The notes under the pieces were generated by a model. The model saw only the letters and a program-made list of their open reading frames with translations. It did not search any database and had not been told where the DNA came from. Source: Bacteroidota bacterium (GTDB lineage: Bacteria > Bacteroidota > Rhodothermia > Rhodothermales > Rubricoccaceae). Taken from it: a stretch of 53,304 bases of DNA. The position numbers were made by a program, and so were the translations under genes. Location: positions 1-53,304 of the forward strand of contig JBCBNX010000024.1 of assembly GCA_039821555.1 (NCBI GenBank), read 5' to 3'. Below are positions 49,701 to 53,304 of this stretch, piece after piece (within the stretch, counting starts at the first letter, position 1; each line of letters starts with the position of its first letter).

Positions 49701-52098
49701 TGGCCGCAGCCCTGGCAAGCATCGTCTCACGATGGCGCTCCGACGCACACTCGACGACGTCAAACCGAACCGAGGCCTCGTCGACCACGCGTTGCTGCAC
49801 AACGCCCCGGTCTTCTGCGAAGCTCGTGCGCAGCGCCGCATGCCTGGTCACGAGTTGATGCAGGGCCACGCGGAGCGCCGGTTCGTCCACCTGGGCAGGG
49901 AGACGCACGGCCCGTACGATCTGGTAGGTCGCCGCGTTGGGCGCGGTGTGGTGCAACATCCAGAGCGCCGTCTGCCCCGGCGATGCCGCGTAGGCGACGA
50001 CTCCCGGTTCGGTGTAGAGCGGCGTTGCACGAGGTATGGAGGCCGCGCGCCCTGCGCCTGCCGCTAAGGACTCTGCGAGGTGGCTCAACGTCTGTCCACC
50101 AAGCAGGTCTTCCACCGAGACGGTGACGTCTAGCTTCTCTTCAAGGTGCGCCGCGAACGTAATCGCGCCCAGGGAATCGAGGCCCTGGGAGGTTAGAGGG
50201 ATGTCGGTCTGGACAGCGGAGGCGGGTCGCTTCAGCAGGCGCGCCACGCCCTCCACGAGTGCAGCGACGAGTTGCGCAGGGTTCTTCGCGCTACTGGGCT
50301 CGAGTGCCAGCAGAGCGCTGTCAGCATGGCCCGCATCCTTTCGACTATCACTTGAAGCCGCGTCACGACCTTCGAGAACCGGGACGTCCAGTCTCGCCGC
50401 CTCGAACTCGCCCCTCACGAAGGCCGTCCGGCAGGCCTTCCTCCGGACCTTCCCACTCGAGGTCTTCTTCACGGCACCGGGCTTGACCAACACCACGGCG
50501 TGGGTATCCAGCCCGTGCTCCAGGGCGATGGCGTGGCGTATGGCCTGGGTCGCCTCGGCCGCGTCGAGCGAGCGCCAGGCGGACCGACGGACTTCTACCA
50601 CCACCACCAGCGCAGCGCCGCCGTCCAGTTCCACGGTGAACGCCGCGCCCGATCCATCCCGAAGGGCCGAGTGACTCGACTCCGCCGCCCTCTCTAGATC
50701 CTGGGGATAGTAGTTGCGCCCGCGAATGATCACGAGGTCCTGCAACCGGCCGGTCACGTAGAGGGACCCTTCGTGAACGAAGCCCAAGTCTTTGGTTCGC
50801 AGGTACGAGCCCTCACGTCCCGGCAAGGCGTTCTCGAAGGCCTCCTGCGTCAGTTCAGGAGCGTTCCAATACCCTTGCGCTACCGAAGGGCCTTTGACCC
50901 AAATCTCGCCTACGGTTCCTGGCTCGCACTCGCGCCCGTCCGCTCCCACAATGGCGATGGTCACGTCTTCGTCCGCGCCTCCACATCCGACCAGGTGTTG
51001 GGCCGCGGCGCTGTGGGCGGCTTCTTCCACCCGGTGCTCCGTCAGGGCTTCGGGATCCACGGAGAGCACGTCGGCGGCTTGTCCAACCCGGTCGCCGGTT
51101 ACAAACAGCGTAGCCTCGGCCAAGCCATAGGTCGGGTAGAAAGCTTCGCCTCGGAATCCTGACCTTGCAAACCGTTCTACGAACCGATTCATGGTCGCGC
51201 TCCGGATCGGTTCGGCTCCATTGAACGCGAGCTTCCAGCAGCTCAGGTCAAGCCCGGCCTGGTCCTCGTCGCTGACCTTGTCAACACATAGGCTGTAGGC
51301 GAAGTCCGGCCCGCCGCTCGTGCGGGCACGATACGTTGAAATAGCTTCGAGCCAGCGCGCTGGGCGCTTCAGGAAGTCTACCGGGGACATCAGCACACAC
51401 GACGCCCCGAGATAGAGCGGGTGCATGAGGTTGCCAATGAGCCCCATGTCGTGGTAGAGCGGCAGCCAGCCCACGACGGCCGGCGTACCCTCGTGCTTGA
51501 AGGCGCTCCGGATCATGCGCTGGTTGCTGATCAGATTCCCGTGGCTGACCATCACCCCCTTAGGGGCTCCAGTGGACCCTGAGGTGTACTGGAGAAACGC
51601 GAGCGAATCTGGACGCAGGTCGGCTGGCTGCCACGCACGGGCTAGCGAGTCTTCAGCGCTCTCTGTCTCAACCCATGTCTGGGGCCTCCAGTCAACGAGT
51701 TCGTTCTCCTGGGCATCGATACCCTTGCGGATGCTCTCCGTGGTGAGGATGAGCGAACTCTCGGCGTTGTCTGCTACGGCACGAATGCGCTCAAGCGACT
51801 GATTGCGCCGAGGCGGGTAGAGCGGTACGGGAACGCACCCCGCATAGAGGGCGCCCAGAAAGGCCTCGATGAACGCGGTGCCGTGGGGATAGAGCAGCAG
51901 GGCACGGCGTCCGTAGGCGTCATGCTGTTGCAGCAGCGCTGCCACAGCCCTCGCCCGCTGATCGAGCTCGCCATAGGTGTACTGCTGCTCGACACCTTGG
52001 TCTCCTGCCAGGAACGTCAACGCGCGCGCTGCTGGCCGCTGCTGCGCGTGCTCTCGGAGCACATCGATGAAGGTTGCACGGTTGTGGGCGACCGTCAT
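46762..52098 (-). CDS. Lipopeptide starter synthetase: FAAL-ACP-C-A(Ser)-PCP
   Basis: A 1778-aa loading protein. Residues 1-570 are a fatty-acyl-AMP ligase: QYTSGSTGAPKGVM near 170-183, the FAAL-typical WLPLYHDMGLIGN near 211, and YPTYGLAEAT near 321. It should adenylate a free fatty acid and pass it to the ACP at about 600-685 (GLDSLG, Ser 642). A condensation domain (about 698-1140, HHIVADLWS at 829-837) then links the acyl chain to the amino acid activated by the A domain (about 1170-1670). The hand-read A code is D-V-W-H-V-S-L-I-D, which differs from the classical Ser code DVWHLSLID only in one V/L position, so Ser is well supported. A PCP follows (FFDLGGHSLMA). No epimerase, so L-Ser is expected. 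The stop overlaps the next gene's TTG start by 4 bases. As the first enzyme of the operon after the FGE-like gene it sets the product as an N-acylated lipopeptide. Confidence 0.95.
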   Translation of the reverse strand: MTVAHNRATFIDVLREHAQQRPAARALTFLAGDQGVEQQYTYGELDQRARAVAALLQQHDAYGRRALLLYPHGTAFIEAFLGALYAGCVPVPLYPPRRNQSLERIRAVADNAESSLILTTESIRKGIDAQENELVDWRPQTWVETESAEDSLARAWQPADLRPDSLAFLQYTSGSTGAPKGVMVSHGNLISNQRMIRSAFKHEGTPAVVGWLPLYHDMGLIGNLMHPLYLGASCVLMSPVDFLKRPARWLEAISTYRARTSGGPDFAYSLCVDKVSDEDQAGLDLSCWKLAFNGAEPIRSATMNRFVERFARSGFRGEAFYPTYGLAEATLFVTGDRVGQAADVLSVDPEALTEHRVEEAAHSAAAQHLVGCGGADEDVTIAIVGADGRECEPGTVGEIWVKGPSVAQGYWNAPELTQEAFENALPGREGSYLRTKDLGFVHEGSLYVTGRLQDLVIIRGRNYYPQDLERAAESSHSALRDGSGAAFTVELDGGAALVVVVEVRRSAWRSLDAAEATQAIRHAIALEHGLDTHAVVLVKPGAVKKTSSGKVRRKACRTAFVRGEFEAARLDVPVLEGRDAASSDSRKDAGHADSALLALEPSSAKNPAQLVAALVEGVARLLKRPASAVQTDIPLTSQGLDSLGAITFAAHLEEKLDVTVSVEDLLGGQTLSHLAESLAAGAGRAASIPRATPLYTEPGVVAYAASPGQTALWMLHHTAPNAATYQIVRAVRLPAQVDEPALRVALHQLVTRHAALRTSFAEDRGVVQQRVVDEASVRFDVVECASERHRETMLARAAAKPLALSEAPLFRTVLYRGPNVAPVLLLVVHHIVADLWSVEGLLRELQELYGATYHARPSSLAAARGRVVDYGAYVDAHKDAPEGAAVRAYWKRQLDGAPQVLELPENPADDARRGSESAQVAGRLPLDLSRRVDRLAAAEGTTSFAVLMAAFQLLLHRYTEQEDLLTGTVSTGRSRAEWANTVGYFVNLLPLRSTNAGDPTVRSFVQQTRATLGEARAHQPYPFPSMVEDLAGRRRSDMTPLVQALFAMQQAHQSSDLSAETGRGANYAPLLLGQEGGGIPHSDLPLRSVAVPTPSAEFEIAMSVARGEEEYSLALLYRTRLFDEDAAGRFVAHYVELLESMTMDPAQRLSQLSMLKGDEQVQVTTAWNETQEDYPSETLLHGPIEEQAARAPDSVAVVVDGVHLTYGVLERQANQLAHLLVGRGVGPGVTVGVCQRRSVEMVVSMVAILKAGGSYLPLDPDSPPARLVFSLQETQAAVALCAEAVRSKLGESAVPVVTVEAAWGVLDALPASRPSVKHRTDQLAYVMYTSGSTGRPKGVMIEHAGIANRLHWMQQAYGLTPADRVVQKTPFGFDVSVWEFFWPLWQGAALVMARPGGHRDPEYLASLMQRERITTAHFVPSMLRAFLQASEVAAKTRTLARVVCSGEALTHDLRDQFFDVNAAAGLHNLYGPTEASIDVTAWACERTDGSQAVPIGRPVANMRTYVLDEHLRPVPIGVPGQLYLGGIGLARGYCRRARHTAERFIPDPFANHGERLYKTGDRASWRPDGALAFHGRVDRQIKLRGFRIELNEIEATLRSHPDIAAAAVVVREQGTEQLLAAYVVPVGDAELSSRELRLFLGARLPRYMVPGSVTVLGTLPQTSSGKIDRKSLPAPDRVTGNASEAPRSELESVLCEAWKEVLGVSAVGIHDNFFDLGGHSLMAMKIASEVRRAHGTELPIALLFEAPTVAQLADQLHEMGQGTEATPDGRSDTVHLKF

Positions 52099-53304
52099 GG
52101 GCTACCTCGTCCTGTTGAACGCTGAGACGGCTCTGGGGCAGACCGTGCCCCTCTGATTCCATCCAAGTACCCCCGACCAAGGATCTCATTGTTCATGTAG
52201 GTCCGGTCCGAGATACGAAGCTCATCCGCATCGAAATACCAGGCTCCCCCGCGCACAATGGTGCCCTTTGCTTCGCGGCCTGGCCAGTCGCTGTTTGTGG
52301 CAAAGCCAAGGTCGCCGAGGTCGCCGTCGCCGTGTGTGCCTTGGAACTGTCGGCCTTCGTGCTGGTCGAGGGAGACCGTTTGCTCGCTGACGTTGCCGCT
52401 CAGTTCCATCGCGCCGTAGTACGAGGCGCCCGCGGCTTGCCGGTAGCCTTGGGCCGTCTCGGAGAAAATGCCCACCCGCAACGGCCCAGCCTTCCCGGCT
52501 CCTCCCCGCCTGAACAGGCTGCCAAACGAGGCATTCCCATCGGTCACCTCGCCGCTTGCCTGCTCTAGCCCATCCGTCGCTAACTCGCCGCTTGCCGGAT
52601 CCAGCACGTTCTTCGACTTGGCGATGTAGGTCGACCCCCACGCGTATTCTCCAGCAATGGGTGGCTGGTCTCCCCGCGCGGCCTTCTCGTACTCCAGTTC
52701 CGTCATAGGGCGCAAACCGGCCCAGTCCATGAAGGCGGTCCCATCGGGCCACCCGATGTAGGACACGGCGCGGTTCGGGTACTGTGCTCGACACCCGCTC
52801 TCGTCGCACGCGATGGCTCCTCGGTAGTCTACGTAGCTGTACGTGTTGTCTCGAGGTATCTCCGCGTTCGGGTCGGGCGTTTCCAGGCTGATGTTTCGCA
52901 CGGCGCGCTGCTCAGGCGTGAGCAGCGTCAGGAAGGTCGCGTACTGCCCCTGCGTCAACTCGTACTTCCCCACGTAGAACGCCTCGTACCCCGTCGGGTA
53001 GCCGGCATTGTCGATGCGCGCCGCCGCCCCCGCCGTGTTGATGCCGCCGTCCCCGTCCACGTACACACCCTCTCCTCCGAGTACGTTATCCATGTGGTAG
53101 CCGTCGGTGCTCTCCTCGAAGTCGCCTCGTTGCACGACGGTGCCCGTGGAGTCGATACGCACCGGCTCCCCTCCGGCCCCCTCGAACGCTGCCACCGACA
53201 CCCCGTCCCCCGCGTAGAACGCACCCTCCGGCACGTACACCATCTCCAGGCCCAGCACCCGTACCTCCGCACCCGCCGCGGCGCCGTCGGCCCCCGCCGC
53301 CCAG
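52095..53304 (-). CDS. FGE/SUMF1-like (formylglycine-generating enzyme family) protein, 5' end cut by window
   Basis: The reading frame is open to the right edge, so the start lies outside. An internal GTG at 53258 would give 387 aa, but coding clearly continues upstream of it. Family signatures are a MVYVPEGAF-like opening, FYVGKYELTQGQY, a central block with W-x-DWAGLRPMTELEYEKAARG, ELSGNVSEQ, and RGGAWYFD followed by a late Arg-rich end. I see no Cys pair where catalytic FGEs carry their copper-binding cysteines, so oxidase activity is doubtful. Many such proteins are exported, but the region that would hold a signal peptide is not visible. The stop overlaps the next gene's ATG by 4 bases (52095-52098), which implies translational coupling to the FAAL-NRPS. 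Some FGE-like proteins act in NRPS maturation, for example PvdO in pyoverdine; a similar role here is only a guess. Family assignment is confident, function is not. Confidence 0.8.
   Translation of the reverse strand, partial: WAAGADGAAAGAEVRVLGLEMVYVPEGAFYAGDGVSVAAFEGAGGEPVRIDSTGTVVQRGDFEESTDGYHMDNVLGGEGVYVDGDGGINTAGAAARIDNAGYPTGYEAFYVGKYELTQGQYATFLTLLTPEQRAVRNISLETPDPNAEIPRDNTYSYVDYRGAIACDESGCRAQYPNRAVSYIGWPDGTAFMDWAGLRPMTELEYEKAARGDQPPIAGEYAWGSTYIAKSKNVLDPASGELATDGLEQASGEVTDGNASFGSLFRRGGAGKAGPLRVGIFSETAQGYRQAAGASYYGAMELSGNVSEQTVSLDQHEGRQFQGTHGDGDLGDLGFATNSDWPGREAKGTIVRGGAWYFDADELRISDRTYMNNEILGRGYLDGIRGARSAPEPSQRSTGRGSP

Overview
This window is almost entirely one giant biosynthetic gene cluster. 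Every supported gene lies on the minus strand, so transcription runs from the right edge to the left edge. Intergenic gaps are 80 bases or less, and several genes overlap at stop/start codons, so the 17 genes look like one operon, or part of one, that continues past both edges. It encodes a lipopeptide-type hybrid NRPS/PKS line with tailoring enzymes, a precursor cassette and one export-type permease. No RNA gene, IS element, CRISPR array, clear promoter or terminator was seen, and no gene-free stretch exceeds 300 bases.

Layout in order of transcription: (1) a partial FGE/SUMF1-like protein at the right edge; (2) a starter protein, FAAL-ACP-C-A(Ser)-PCP; (3) a two-module NRPS with a TubC-type docking domain, C-A(Thr)-PCP-C-A(?)-PCP; (4) C-A-PCP whose Gly-type A domain is interrupted twice, by a flavin monooxygenase between motifs A4 and A5 and by an FkbM-type methyltransferase between A8 and A9; (5) a MacB/FtsX-like permease; (6) the five genes of a methoxymalonyl-ACP pathway (FkbG, K, J, I and H-like); (7) two more methyltransferases; (8) a PKS, KS-AT-KR-DH-ACP; (9) C-PCP without an A domain; (10) C-A-PCP-E with a damaged E active site; (11) C-A-PCP with a degenerate A domain; (12) KS-AT-ACP-C; (13) degenerate C-A(Ser)-PCP-E; (14) the start of another D-acyl-type C-A protein, cut by the left edge. 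No thioesterase, regulator or phosphopantetheinyl transferase is visible; release probably lies beyond the left edge.

Read colinearly, the line would activate a fatty acid, add Ser, Thr, an unknown residue and a Gly that may be hydroxylated and O-methylated at the alpha carbon, extend with a C2 unit (possibly methoxymalonyl), pass through three further peptide modules of which two lack a working A domain, extend again with a C2 unit, add D-Ser, and continue. This is an inference from domain order and hand-read specificity codes.

The organism is a high-GC bacterium. The 8-TM double-domain MacB/FtsX permease and the style of the FGE-like protein recall Bacteroidota/Rhodothermota, but this is a weak inference and myxobacteria or others remain possible. 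Base composition is mosaic: an AT-rich island covers the ACP gene and most of the FkbK gene (about 30530-31430), another covers the 3' end of the D-Ser protein (about 1640-1900), and the leftmost 300 bases are extremely GC-rich. This suggests assembly by recombination.
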